DNA of 64,000 nucleotides. Origin: a virus. The DNA is taken from positions 1-64,000 of IMG/VR virus record IMGVR_UViG_3300001041_000009. One strand, written 5' to 3'. Within the stretch, counting starts at the first letter, position 1. The number at the start of each line of letters is the position of its first letter. Below, piece by piece: positions 1 through 7,846 of the stretch. The translations under genes were made by a program, and so were the position numbers. The notes under the pieces were generated by a model. The model made no database searches. It saw only the letters and a list, made by a program, of their open reading frames with translations, and was not told where the DNA came from.

Positions 1-24
1 ATTAATACCCCCCCCCCCATCATA

Positions 25-270
25 TTAAACTTCAACAAAACAAAATAATCTTAATTTGTATTCACTAAGGCCGAGGAGATTAAGAACCTTCTTTATCCTA
101 GAGGTCCTATGCTCCAGATTGCTTATACCACTATCACCAAGTATAACCTTGTTACCACGTTCGGCAACGGTAATAAAATTTGGTAGATTAATTGTATCAA
201 GTTTAAGTAATACATTTCGTGGAATTGCAAACCCAATAAACGTAGTTAACTTCATAGGATTAATTGGCAT
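25..270 (-). CDS. Small protein, possibly AbrB-like
   Basis: An 81-aa ORF with a strong ribosome site (AGGAGGAG) about 7 nt before its ATG, so it is very likely a real gene. Residues 7-45 run TTFIGFAIPRNVLLKL followed by FITVAERGNKVIL. This loosely resembles the SpoVT/AbrB swapped-hairpin DNA-binding fold (an IP+ELR-like motif, then V...GN.+.L). That would make it a small transcriptional regulator, but the match is weak and by eye only. It is the last gene of the minus-strand cassette block at the left edge, 26 nt downstream of a repeat-protein gene. An 11-C run lies just beyond its stop codon. Confidence 0.6.
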   Translation of the reverse strand: MPINPMKLTTFIGFAIPRNVLLKLDTINLPNFITVAERGNKVILGDSGISNLEHRTSRIKKVLNLLGLSEYKLRLFCFVEV

Positions 271-295
271 TTTAATCTCCTCCTAATTAATAGAG

Positions 296-1054
296 TTAAT
301 CAATTTTAAAATTAATCGATTCTAAATATTCTAAAACTTCTGGGTGTGGTTCTTTAATGCATGTAATACACCCCGGATCAATTTTAACTGCGAATAATTG
401 TACCATACAACTTGGATTTTTAAGAACTCTAATAATATCAGTATCATTTACCAGGGCGGCTAATTGAACTTCTTCAGACGGATTGGTTATTAATTGAATA
501 TTGAATGGATCTAAACCAATTGATAATGCCTGGATGAATAAACCAGGGTCTTTGATATATTGAATAGATGAACTATAACTTCCAATGGCAGTTATTTGAA
601 CCAATATATTAGGATTCTCTATATATTGAATACTATGACCGTTTCTCTTTACAGCAAGCAACTGAATTTCAACACTCGGATTCTTAATGTATTTAATAGT
701 ATTACCACAGCCTGTCACAGCATGTATTTGAACGTTTATATCGGGATTTCTAATATACTGAATATTATCCCAGTTCTGAGATACAGACTCCATCTGGGCT
801 TCAATACATGGCTTTCTAATATGGCTAATAGCCCAATCATCTTTAGTGACAGCAGCTAATTGCACCTCAACACTTGGATCGTTAATGAATGTAATGAATA
901 ATGGATCGATTTGTACCGCCTCCATATCATCCATGGATTCATTATATTCACAATCAGTGACAATATTATCTTCTTCATGGTGTAAAAAGGTTGTTGTTTT
1001 CACAACCTTTTTACACTCATTTGAATCTACAACATTAGTAACGATATTTTTCAT
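296..1054 (-). CDS. 24-residue-repeat solenoid protein, paralogue 1
   Basis: This 252-aa protein starts after AAGGAGG. About 55 N-terminal residues are unique, hydrophilic and Cys/His-containing (DSNECKKVV, TTFLHHEED). About eight units of the 24-residue repeat follow, e.g. YIKNPSVEIQLLAVKRNGHS, and it ends with the shared cap EPHPEVLEYL. Each unit predicts two short helices (EVQLAAV and xxIxYI), so an alpha-solenoid is likely. It resembles Pfam DUF4116 (D..VV.AAV.QNG.AL.Y), whose function is unknown. Compared with its relatives it has an added N-terminal extension and more diverged units. A perfect 15-bp inverted repeat lies inside the extension. A binding or scaffold role is inference only. 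Confidence 0.85.
   Translation of the reverse strand: MKNIVTNVVDSNECKKVVKTTTFLHHEEDNIVTDCEYNESMDDMEAVQIDPLFITFINDPSVEVQLAAVTKDDWAISHIRKPCIEAQMESVSQNWDNIQYIRNPDINVQIHAVTGCGNTIKYIKNPSVEIQLLAVKRNGHSIQYIENPNILVQITAIGSYSSSIQYIKDPGLFIQALSIGLDPFNIQLITNPSEEVQLAALVNDTDIIRVLKNPSCMVQLFAVKIDPGCITCIKEPHPEVLEYLESINFKID
980..1016 (-). repeat. Perfect hairpin inside a coding region
   Basis: A 15-bp perfect inverted repeat (GTGTAAAAAGGTTGT and its complement) with a 7-nt loop. It begins about 38 nt into the repeat-protein gene at 296-1054. It encodes KKVVKTTTFLHH, so it is both coding and able to fold in the mRNA. It could act as an early attenuator or translation block. Confidence 0.6.
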
Positions 1055-1074
1055 TTTATTATCCTCCTTAATTA

Positions 1075-1478
1075 TTAAAACTCAGTAATAACAACTTTCC
1101 CAGCTTCCATTAGTTGTACTAATTCTTTTGTGGGTGGTAACGTATCACCGTATGGTGATTTTTTAATAACACTAATAGTTATTGGATGTGGGGTTATTAA
1201 AAAATCAGATGGTTTAAACTGATCTTCATAATGTTGTGTACCATCATTTTCCGTTACAACACTTGGATATCTTACTGGTAATCCAAGTGTTGTCAATTCA
1301 TCAATAATAACATCGGTAACTTCTCCGATACCCCCATATCCCATTCCATATCCGGCTGTTCAGTCAATGTACGGATACAATCAAATACACTGTTATAGAT
1401 ATCATCATTCCGTTCAGCCATTCCATCTGTTAATTCAAGTTCTTCTTTAGGACTTTCAATGTTTATATTGATTAACAT
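1075..1478 (-). pseudogene. Small gene split by a frameshift at a G5 run
   Basis: Two overlapping frames lie on the minus strand. The first (1293-1478, 61 aa) has a good ribosome site (AGGAGG) before MLININIESPKEEL. The second (1075-1344, 89 aa, starting MGYGGIGEVTDVII) has none. Coding character passes from one to the other near the G5 run at 1331-1335, where a shift joins TEQPD to YGGIGEVTDVIIDEL and gives about 135 aa. It may be a broken gene, a phase-variable run, a programmed shift or a sequence error. The product is unrecognised; the C-terminal half contains KPSDFLITPHPITISVI. It lies between the XRE gene and a repeat-protein gene. Confidence 0.55.
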
Positions 1479-1503
1479 AAAATCCTCCTATTATAATCAT
1501 TAA

Positions 1504-1797
1504 TTACGTTTTTGATACAAATATTAGTTTCAAGTCAAGGACATCTGCAATTCTAAGAATAGTACTTAAACTTGGAGAAACATGTTGATTTTCAATCATT
1601 GAAATATTTTGTTGTCTAAATCCAAGTATTTCAGCCAAATTTCTTTGGGTAAGACTCTTTTCTTTTCGGCTCTTAACTAATTCACATATCAATTCATATT
1701 CGAATTTAATTAATTCGGGACTTTTTAAAGACCCATTGCGATATTTTTGATCGGTAATGTCAACATTACCGATCGTTATGAGTTGAATTCCACTCAA
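1504..1797 (-). CDS. XRE-family helix-turn-helix regulator (HigA-like)
   Basis: A 97-aa protein with a clear Cro/C1-type HTH at about residues 36-90. It runs ELVKSRKEKSLTQRNLAEIL, then GFRQQNISMIENQHVSPSLS and TILRIADVLDLKLIFV: helix 2 and recognition helix 3, the conserved S.IE, then P.L.TL..IA..L. Its length and N-terminal extension resemble HigA-type antitoxins. The start is TTG, chosen because AAGGAGTGATG lies at good spacing. No obvious toxin lies beside it; the small frameshifted gene downstream is the only candidate partner. The likely role is local transcription control of the accessory block. Confidence 0.85.
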   Translation of the reverse strand: MSGIQLITIGNVDITDQKYRNGSLKSPELIKFEYELICELVKSRKEKSLTQRNLAEILGFRQQNISMIENQHVSPSLSTILRIADVLDLKLIFVSKT

Positions 1798-1806
1798 TTT
1801 TAATCA

Positions 1807-2145
1807 TCACTCCTTTATCTCAATATGTATTTTACCTATTGCCATTGCTTCCTCTTTCATTCGTTTACGGACAACACCCTTATTAACCCCTTTATTCTCA
1901 CAGTACATTTTAATGTACATCAGAACTTTAGGATCTGGGTTTTGAATATGGACAATATTCTTAGCACTATGCCGTACAGCGATCATCTGTAATTTCCTAC
2001 CTGGATTCTTGACATATCTGATATTACTACCATTATGTCTTACTGCAGCTACCATTAGTTCATGACTAGGTTTGTTTGCCAATGCAATAGATAAGTCACC
2101 TGCGGCTGCTAATATAGCAGCAATTTTCTTTTGTAATTTAGTCAT
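1807..2145 (-). CDS. Short repeat-family protein, paralogue 2
   Basis: A 112-aa protein. The ATG at 2145 is preferred over the upstream in-frame GTG-type start because GGGGAGG, which is part of the upstream gene's last codons, sits before it. It holds only about two and a half repeat units (VAAVRHNGSNIRYVKNPG, IAVRHSAKNIVHIQNPDP) and the cap KVLMYIKMYC. A basic tail of about 30 residues (NKGVVRKRMKEEAMAIGK) follows. Its stop-start junction with the upstream gene (TAA-C-ATG) indicates translational coupling. It looks like a truncated family member fused to a charged tail. Function unknown. Confidence 0.75.
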   Translation of the reverse strand: MTKLQKKIAAILAAAGDLSIALANKPSHELMVAAVRHNGSNIRYVKNPGRKLQMIAVRHSAKNIVHIQNPDPKVLMYIKMYCENKGVNKGVVRKRMKEEAMAIGKIHIEIKE

Positions 2146-2146
2146 G

Positions 2147-2887
2147 TTAGTTAGCCTCCCCATTCATTAATTTTACCGTATCGATTATATATCGTAATTC
2201 ATTATTAATTGAAACAAGAATATCTCCTTTAATATATAGAACAGCATACGGATTCTGACAAATGGCAGCAAGTTGTATTTCTTTTGAGGGATTATCGATA
2301 TACTGAATAGCAAGTCCATCTTGTCGCACCGCAGCTAATTGAACCTCAGTATCTGGATTTTGAATATGCCTAATATTACAACCATCTTGACCCATACTGT
2401 ATAATTGAACATCTTTGTGTGGATTTATAATATGGGCTATAGTATTTTTATCTTTAGTGATAGCAAGTAACTGAATAGCCATACTAGGATTTTTAATATA
2501 TTTGATTATAAATCCATGCGAATTTATCGCAATCATCTGTAAAATTAAATCTGGATTTTTAATATGCTGAATTGCATAAGCATCTTCTTGAACTGCAAGT
2601 ATCTGTACAGCATATTGTGGGTCATTTATATACCGAATAGAATACCCATTCTGTCTAACTGCAACTATTTGAACATCTTCATCAGGATCTTCGATATACT
2701 GAATAGCAGGCCCACTTTTTCTTACAGCCTCTATTTGCACATCTTTATCGGGGTTTTTAATATACTGAATAATATCACCCGATTGTTTAACGGCAGCTAA
2801 TTGTATTTCTTTACAGGGGTCTTGAATTAACTTAATAGTTAAAGGCTCCTTTGTCACCATCTCTAATTGATGTTTTAATAAGTTCAT
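2147..2887 (-). CDS. 24-residue-repeat solenoid protein, paralogue 3
   Basis: A 246-aa protein. The start at 2887 (MNLLKHQLEMV) is chosen because AGAGGAGGAA precedes it; an in-frame extension upstream has no ribosome site. After the N-cap (EMVTKEPLTIKLIQDPCKE) come about eight very regular units such as AAVKQSGDIIQYIKNPDKDV and AVRQDGLAIQYIDNPSKE. The C-cap is unusual (YIKGDILVSINNELRYIID). It is the middle gene of a three-gene operon of repeat proteins, coupled on both sides by TAA-C-ATG junctions. Alpha-solenoid fold inferred; function unknown. Confidence 0.85.
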   Translation of the reverse strand: MNLLKHQLEMVTKEPLTIKLIQDPCKEIQLAAVKQSGDIIQYIKNPDKDVQIEAVRKSGPAIQYIEDPDEDVQIVAVRQNGYSIRYINDPQYAVQILAVQEDAYAIQHIKNPDLILQMIAINSHGFIIKYIKNPSMAIQLLAITKDKNTIAHIINPHKDVQLYSMGQDGCNIRHIQNPDTEVQLAAVRQDGLAIQYIDNPSKEIQLAAICQNPYAVLYIKGDILVSINNELRYIIDTVKLMNGEAN

Positions 2888-2888
2888 G

Positions 2889-3194
2889 TTAAATTCCTCC
2901 TCTTTCTCGTACATAATCTAATACTTTCACACAAGGATTTTCGATATATTTGATATACTTAATATTTTGCTTTACAGCAAGCATCTGAGCCTTTTTACAA
3001 GGGTTGTCAAACTGTCTAATATATTTACCACCCTTTAACTTAATGAGAGCCACCTGAGCTTTTTTACATGGATTTTCAATACGTTTAATATACTCATCAT
3101 TATTTGATTTAATAATTTCCATTTGTTTCTTCTTAGTGAAATGACCAAATAAAGCATTAAACATTTCCGATGCTATATCTACTTGTTTTTTCAT
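2889..3194 (-). CDS. Short repeat-family protein, paralogue 4
   Basis: A 101-aa protein with ribosome site GGGAGAAG. It has about 30 leading residues (IASEMFNALFGHFTKKKQME). Three variant units follow in which the usual NPxxEVQLAAV becomes NPCKKAQVALIKLKGGKYI, so the acidic and Gln positions are replaced by CKKAQ. The cap is NPCVKVLDYVRERGGI. The basic, Cys-bearing repeat surface differs sharply from the acidic surface of its neighbours and may bind a different partner (inference). It is the first gene of the three-gene operon downstream of the promoter at 3237-3249. Confidence 0.75.
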   Translation of the reverse strand: MKKQVDIASEMFNALFGHFTKKKQMEIIKSNNDEYIKRIENPCKKAQVALIKLKGGKYIRQFDNPCKKAQMLAVKQNIKYIKYIENPCVKVLDYVRERGGI

Positions 3195-3236
3195 TAATCA
3201 ATCTTCTCCCTTCTGTTTTATATGTAGTATACTATA

Positions 3237-3249
3237 ATAATATATAATT
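3237..3249 (-). promoter_or_regulatory. Phage promoter motif AATTATATATTAT
   Basis: A minus-strand copy of the recurring AAnTATATATTAT box, 43 nt before the ATG of the first gene of the repeat-protein operon (3194-1807). At least eleven such boxes sit at similar distances in this window. Confidence 0.6.
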
Positions 3250-3480
3250 TAAAATTATTATGACCTTTTACTTAACTGTTACCATCTTAATTAAATTATA
3301 AATTATTTGAATGGAACATAATAGTAATGAAATAATTTAATTACTTCATAAGGTTATAGATGACAAAAGCTGGACTTCTGCTCTATGATATCACTTTAAT
3401 GAATCCCGACATATTTGGGGGCTTGGTTCTTAAATTGAGGGTTGTTTACATACACTCGTATGAGAAATAGTACAAAAAAA
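3250..3480. other. Intergenic region, no gene seen
   Basis: The gap between the operon start and the terminator of the next cassette holds no ORF with a ribosome site, no tRNA and no long repeat. Part of it (3360-3450) is less AT-rich than its surroundings but shows no recognisable coding or RNA structure. Confidence 0.5.
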
Positions 3481-3512
3481 ATAAAGGAGTACCTTAATTG
3501 GTACTCCTTTAT
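3481..3512 (-). terminator. Hairpin terminator
   Basis: A 13-bp perfect stem (ATAAAGGAGTACC) with a 6-nt loop, immediately after the stop of the gene at 3514-3786. A T-rich run follows in the minus-strand direction. Confidence 0.8.
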
Positions 3513-3513
3513 T

Positions 3514-3786
3514 TTAACGTCTAAAATCCTTTAATATTTCAGACTCTATCTTATGCCAAATAATAGCGTTTGAGTTAATAGATGTTAACCAAGGCTCATC
3601 ATCACCAATAAGTGAATGCACCTCAAAGATCTCAATATCGCATTTGATCGAATTCTCACTATTTGATATTAAGATATACGAGTATTGAATTTCATTCACT
3701 TTGATTACACCCGAATAAATGACAAATCCCATTCCTCTGGAAACTAATCTAGTTGTATGATCTTTATTTGTTAAGTCTTTATCCAT
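3514..3786 (-). CDS. Hypothetical protein (90 aa)
   Basis: This begins 1 nt after the stop of the upstream gene (TAG-A-ATG), so translation is probably coupled. It is mainly beta-strand-like (GMGFVIYSGVIKVNEIQYSY, ILISNSENSIKCDIEIFEVH) and ends in a basic FRR. No family recognised. It is the last gene of a small-protein operon (4953 to 3514) that includes three Cys-rich proteins. Confidence 0.7.
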   Translation of the reverse strand: MDKDLTNKDHTTRLVSRGMGFVIYSGVIKVNEIQYSYILISNSENSIKCDIEIFEVHSLIGDDEPWLTSINSNAIIWHKIESEILKDFRR

Positions 3787-3787
3787 T

Positions 3788-4186
3788 CTAATAAAATCTC
3801 CTTTTCAAAACTCTCACATCTAACATTGATAAATCAACATTTTGGTGTGGGGTTGTAAAACCTTCTTCTTTACGAGTCGACATCCCTTGTTTAATTGAAA
3901 AACATAGAGCATATTCTCCGGCCTTTTCTAACCCTTTAAAGAGATTAGTTGGGGCCTTTACTGCCCCAAAAGACTCAACGATTTCCTTTGTGGTTGGATG
4001 CCCAATATAATGGGAAATTCCAGTTAGATCAGGAATTTCTGAGATGTTAATAGAATTGATTTCATAACAACCATCCAGTGGAATAATAGTTGTTGATAAG
4101 ATTGCAATAGGCATTCCATAAGCATCTTTACATGAACAAAATCCCGTGACATTCTTTTTTCCACAAAACATACAAGTGTTTTCCAT
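3788..4186 (-). CDS. Hypothetical protein with N-terminal zinc knuckle
   Basis: A 132-aa protein. The N-terminus has two Cys pairs (CMFCGKKNVTGFCSCKDAYG), a likely treble-clef or zinc-ribbon-like knuckle. A beta-rich domain of about 100 residues follows (AILSTTIIPLDGCYEINSIN) and it ends with LDVRVLKRRFY. No catalytic motif is visible. It has a good ribosome site (AAAGAGGTAAT) and lies upstream of and coupled to the 90-aa gene. Role unknown; nucleic-acid or protein binding is inference. Confidence 0.75.
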   Translation of the reverse strand: MENTCMFCGKKNVTGFCSCKDAYGMPIAILSTTIIPLDGCYEINSINISEIPDLTGISHYIGHPTTKEIVESFGAVKAPTNLFKGLEKAGEYALCFSIKQGMSTRKEEGFTTPHQNVDLSMLDVRVLKRRFY

Positions 4187-4213
4187 TTTACATTACCTCT
4201 TTCTTTTTAATAC

Positions 4214-4393
4214 TTAACCACATTCACTCCAACCATTTGGGGCGGGACACGTGGCCCAATGTTCGCCTGAACCACATGTACACTTACGTGTAAAATTAGA
4301 TGTGTCTTCACATGTTGGACATTGGGATTTCTCACTCGCACAGTTCCAACACTCGTGATATGAGGAAATCATTGCAAATATTACCTCTTCCAT
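4214..4393 (-). CDS. Small Cys-rich zinc-ribbon protein (59 aa)
   Basis: A short gene with ribosome site AAAGGAGTGAT 8 nt before the ATG. The 59-aa product has nine Cys in CxxC or related pairs (CWNC, CPTC, CTC, then CP and C near the end) plus two His. This suits one or two zinc-binding ribbons; a SEC-C-like element may be present (TRKCTCGSGEHWATC resembles the CxCGSGxKxxxCC pattern). It lies in the run of small Cys-rich genes. Function unknown. Confidence 0.65.
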   Translation of the reverse strand: MEEVIFAMISSYHECWNCASEKSQCPTCEDTSNFTRKCTCGSGEHWATCPAPNGWSECG

Positions 4394-4431
4394 TCTATAT
4401 CACTCCTTTCTTTATTTTAAATTTACCACAT

Positions 4432-4620
4432 TCACTCAGAAATTTCCCCCTCCTCATTATTCCACCATTTCCCAGGTAAGATTTCCTCGAATTCAATTTC
4501 TGTAGGTTTTCCAGCTCTAGACGATTGGCAAAGTAAACGACAGAGGGGGCACTCATTATCTCCAATTAAACTTTTTGTAATATGATTAAATTTACATTTA
4601 AAGAAAATTCTTTTGGGCAT
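4432..4620 (-). CDS. Small zinc-ribbon protein (62 aa)
   Basis: It starts with MPKRIFFKCKFNH after GGAGG. One CxxC pair (CPLCRLLC) and earlier Cys/His (KCKFNH) could bind zinc. The C-terminus is acidic (NNEEGEISE). It is one of three adjacent Cys-rich small proteins. No family recognised. Confidence 0.65.
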   Translation of the reverse strand: MPKRIFFKCKFNHITKSLIGDNECPLCRLLCQSSRAGKPTEIEFEEILPGKWWNNEEGEISE

Positions 4621-4650
4621 TTTTCAAACCTCCTGTCATAATTTTATGTT

Positions 4651-4953
4651 TTATACAGTATGCTTAAACTTACTGTGATAATACTCGCCAGCAGGGGAAA
4701 TTATAGTTAATTGGCAACCAATATTCCCCCATGAACCACTCCCCACTTCCCAACCTTTAGATTTGATGAACTTAATTGCATCTTGAATAAGATCGAAACA
4801 TGGATGTAATTTAATAGTTTCTGGACTTGGATTAAACGTATCATATGCGGCACATAGATAATCCTTTACTCTTTCACAATCTCCGGCGTATAAATGCTTT
4901 CTTAATTTAGAAATAAAACTCATACTGTTACCGAGTAAATTAAAATCATACAT
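4651..4953 (-). CDS. Hypothetical protein (100 aa)
   Basis: First gene of the small-protein operon, with ribosome site AAAGGGAGATG. The sequence suggests an alpha/beta domain: helical first half (SKLRKHLYAGDCERVKDYLC), then LIQDAIKFIKSKGWEVGSGS and a final hairpin (CQLTIISPAGEYYHSKFKHT). No known family recognised. A promoter box lies 44 nt upstream at 4997-5009. Confidence 0.7.
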   Translation of the reverse strand: MYDFNLLGNSMSFISKLRKHLYAGDCERVKDYLCAAYDTFNPSPETIKLHPCFDLIQDAIKFIKSKGWEVGSGSWGNIGCQLTIISPAGEYYHSKFKHTV

Positions 4954-4996
4954 TTTATCAACATCTCCCTTTATATAATTTAGGTATCGTATACGT

Positions 4997-5009
4997 ATAA
5001 TATATACTT
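4997..5009 (-). promoter_or_regulatory. Phage promoter motif AAGTATATATTAT
   Basis: A minus-strand copy of the recurring box, 44 nt before the ATG at 4953 and just after the stop of the upstream repeat-protein gene. Confidence 0.6.
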
Positions 5010-5012
5010 GAA

Positions 5013-5645
5013 TTATCTAGCACATAATTTTTGTTGACAATATTCTATTACATCTGGATGAGGATCATAAATATATTTAATTACTCTTTTATCTTTATAT
5101 ACACACAATAACTGTATATCTCTATCAGGATTTTTAATATATTTAATATCAAATATATTATTTTGTATAGCTGCAAATTGCATATTTATATCTGGATTTG
5201 TAATATGTTGTATATTTGAACTATCTCTTTGTACTGCTAATAGTTGAATGTATTTATCCGGTTTATTGATAAATCGTATTGATGCACTATTCTTATTTAT
5301 AGATGCCAATTGGATATCTGTATCAGGATTATCAATATATCTAATAGAGCTACCATCGTTAACAGCAAATAATTGCATTTCTTTAGTTGGTTTATCAATA
5401 TAATATATAGCCCTACCATCATCCTTAACAGCAGTTAATTGAACATCTAAGCTTGGATTATCGATATACTTGATATTAATACCATTGTTAATTACTGCAG
5501 CCATTTGAATTTCATTATCTGGATTTCTAATATAATGAATAGCATACCCATTTTGTTTTACAGCAATTAGTTGCAACTCTTTACTTGGATTATCAATAAA
5601 TAAAATGTTTAAAGGATCTTTTAACACCATCTCTAAATCGGTCAT
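5013..5645 (-). CDS. 24-residue-repeat solenoid protein, paralogue 5
   Basis: A 210-aa protein. The ATG at 5645 (MTDLEMVLKDPLNILFIDNP) is chosen because AGAGGAGAG precedes it and because MTDLEMV is the family's standard N-cap; an open upstream extension has neither. About seven units follow, e.g. AVKQNGYAIHYIRNPDNEI and AVINNGINIKYIDNPSLDV. The C-cap is DPHPDVIEYCQQKL. It is a monocistronic cassette with its own promoter box at 5685-5697. Solenoid fold likely, function unknown. Confidence 0.85.
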   Translation of the reverse strand: MTDLEMVLKDPLNILFIDNPSKELQLIAVKQNGYAIHYIRNPDNEIQMAAVINNGINIKYIDNPSLDVQLTAVKDDGRAIYYIDKPTKEMQLFAVNDGSSIRYIDNPDTDIQLASINKNSASIRFINKPDKYIQLLAVQRDSSNIQHITNPDINMQFAAIQNNIFDIKYIKNPDRDIQLLCVYKDKRVIKYIYDPHPDVIEYCQQKLCAR

Positions 5646-5684
5646 TTTAATCTCTCCTCTATTAGTTTTTAATATTATACTATT

Positions 5685-5697
5685 ATAATATATACTT
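5685..5697 (-). promoter_or_regulatory. Phage promoter motif AAGTATATATTAT
   Basis: The recurring box, 40 nt before the ATG at 5645. Confidence 0.6.
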
Positions 5698-5730
5698 GAT
5701 AGAGGAGAATATACTAATTGATTAAAAATA

Positions 5731-5770
5731 AATAATACCAAATAGAATTTAAATTCTATTTGGTATTATT
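5731..5770 (-). terminator. Terminator, 40-bp perfect palindrome
   Basis: A perfect 20+20 inverted repeat downstream of the tail-fibre gene at 5822, followed by a T-rich run on the minus strand. It separates the tail genes from the next repeat-protein cassette. Confidence 0.8.
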
Positions 5771-5821
5771 TTAATTAATATATTGAGTATCAACTATGAC
5801 GTATAATGCGTCAACTACGAC

Positions 5822-7846
5822 CTACTGAATATCAAATAAACTTACCATTCTATTTGATATATCAAGATTTGCGTAAGGCAACAAGTCAAATTTTCTAAGA
5901 TATACACTAGTCGAACTATTTCCAGTTCCAAGCAAGTAATAATATCCATTGTATGCTTCAATGTTTGGATAGACAGATTGCATCGTTCCTTGAACAACGA
6001 TACTGCTATTACCAAGATTGGAAGGGTCTATTTTTAATATTTCAGTTCTTTGTCTTGCACATGTGCTATGAACCAAATAAATATTAGTACCATCTGTGAA
6101 AAAATATCCTTTTGACCCAGCATCTTGAATCTTAATTTGTTCCACTATCGCCTTAGACGTAAGATTGATTTTAGATAAGAGTATTTTAGTATTGAATGGT
6201 TCTGTGCTATTTGAAATTTGCCTTAATGCGTAATACAGATAACCATCTTTGCAGAAGCAAGAACCCTCCCAGTTAGCTTGCGAATCAACGAATTGAGGTT
6301 CAAGCCAATATTCAAAGGTTAAGAAATCTAGTGTCCTGATCAAAATACTGTTTGGAATCAAACTATTGAACAGTAAGCCACAATAATAATAACCATCAGT
6401 GTGTTTACTCGCCTGTGCCCCAACATTAGGAAAGTGGTCTACACTTGGAAGCGTGAATACATTTAAGCTAATATTATCAGTTGTAAAATCAAAGGTCGCC
6501 GCCTCGTAAGTAAACTGACAAATACCTGCGGCTCCGAAAGTGCTAGTTGCTACATCAAACACTTTACGCAACATATACCATTTGTTGTCACTAAGTTTCG
6601 CGCAAAACGTAACTGTTATATCCCCATCAATGATAATTGGTGTAGCGCCGCCAACACCTGAGATAATTGTAAAACCGCCAACCGCATCCCCATACTTACC
6701 AACATCATACCTACCAAGTAATGTCCAACTATCCAAATCAATTATTTCCAAAATAGAATATGCGTCTGTATACGTTGGGCTATCTCCTGTTCCAACATCA
6801 TTAGTAAGCATACAGCAATAGGCTAAACCATTTACTGCATCAATCGCAAGTTTGGAATCATGGGAAAAATTAGTCGTCATTTTATAGCGGACATCAAATG
6901 TATCCTTATCAAATTTCACACTGTTTAGATAAGTTGTCATTTCATCGACAACCGATTGTGTACCTACATTCCATCTATTAGCAGGGTCTTGGTATGTTAA
7001 AGACTTGTCTGAAAATGTAACGCAATTTGTTTCAACATACTTTTCGGTTGCAAGTCTGTCATAAATGTACTTATACACAGACAAATTTGCTAATATATTG
7101 AATTCTAAGTATTTACAGTTTTCTGGTATAGTAATTTCAACATCCCATACACCGTCACCATAACATTCCCCCCCAATGAAGATAGAATCTTCATCCAAGT
7201 AAATGACATGGTACAAATCAGCCCTGCTACCTGTAACCTGAATATGGAATTTATCTCCCGCCTTAACTTCGATAGGTTCTGTGTAATAGTAGTATAATAG
7301 GCTGGTTAAAAGAATTAATGTATGTCCAAGGTCGCTATTCATAGCAGACCATCTTGCACCGCTTATTGCCGGTACAGTTTGTAATACATAATCACCCGTT
7401 AAGTGTGTCCAATCTTTTTCACCACCAATATTTGTCTTTAATTTACCAATTTGCCCTCTGACTGCTTCCCCTGCACTTCCATAGGTTATACCATCGGCCC
7501 CAATTTTCAGATCTATTAATTCTGCACTACCACTCGCTACACCATAAACAAGTAATACATAATCACCCGCTACTGCTGTATATCCTGTCGCTACTGGTGT
7601 AACGCTTGCAAGATTAATTTGTCCTGTAGTTGCTCCACTCTCTACTATTAATAATACTCCAGTTATCCCTGCTGTAGATTTTTCGTAAAAAGAAGCATTG
7701 GTGACCGCGACTAAATTATTAATCCTTGCCTTCTCAATATCTAATGCTATTTGCGGTGCTTTATCAGCTAACTGTGCCGTAGTTTCTGCCTTATACGCAG
7801 CAAGATCTGCTTTTACAGTACCCGGTAATTTAAAATAACCTTCCAT
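5822..7846 (-). CDS. Tail-fibre or receptor-binding-type protein
   Basis: A 674-aa, Gly/Thr/Ser-rich beta protein. Residues 1-60 look like a helical attachment or trimerisation segment (YFKLPGTVKADLAAYKAETT). Beta-sandwich-like sequence follows (IVESGATTGQINLASVTPVA). The C-terminal two thirds has regular YYYCGLL, LYYALRQI and YYLLGTG blades separated by aromatic strands, which suits a beta-propeller such as those of phage adsorption proteins. It starts directly after the stop of the preceding gene (TAA then ATG), so the two are co-translated. Its position inside the accessory block, away from the other virion genes, suggests a separately exchanged host-range module. Assignment rests on composition and context. 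Confidence 0.65.
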   Translation of the reverse strand: MEGYFKLPGTVKADLAAYKAETTAQLADKAPQIALDIEKARINNLVAVTNASFYEKSTAGITGVLLIVESGATTGQINLASVTPVATGYTAVAGDYVLLVYGVASGSAELIDLKIGADGITYGSAGEAVRGQIGKLKTNIGGEKDWTHLTGDYVLQTVPAISGARWSAMNSDLGHTLILLTSLLYYYYTEPIEVKAGDKFHIQVTGSRADLYHVIYLDEDSIFIGGECYGDGVWDVEITIPENCKYLEFNILANLSVYKYIYDRLATEKYVETNCVTFSDKSLTYQDPANRWNVGTQSVVDEMTTYLNSVKFDKDTFDVRYKMTTNFSHDSKLAIDAVNGLAYCCMLTNDVGTGDSPTYTDAYSILEIIDLDSWTLLGRYDVGKYGDAVGGFTIISGVGGATPIIIDGDITVTFCAKLSDNKWYMLRKVFDVATSTFGAAGICQFTYEAATFDFTTDNISLNVFTLPSVDHFPNVGAQASKHTDGYYYCGLLFNSLIPNSILIRTLDFLTFEYWLEPQFVDSQANWEGSCFCKDGYLYYALRQISNSTEPFNTKILLSKINLTSKAIVEQIKIQDAGSKGYFFTDGTNIYLVHSTCARQRTEILKIDPSNLGNSSIVVQGTMQSVYPNIEAYNGYYYLLGTGNSSTSVYLRKFDLLPYANLDISNRMVSLFDIQ

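Noticed and set aside
8-18. Run of 11 C at the left edge as a phase-variable tract
   Set aside because: It lies beyond the stop of the last gene at the window edge, with no visible reading frame or promoter to switch. It could also be a sequencing artefact.
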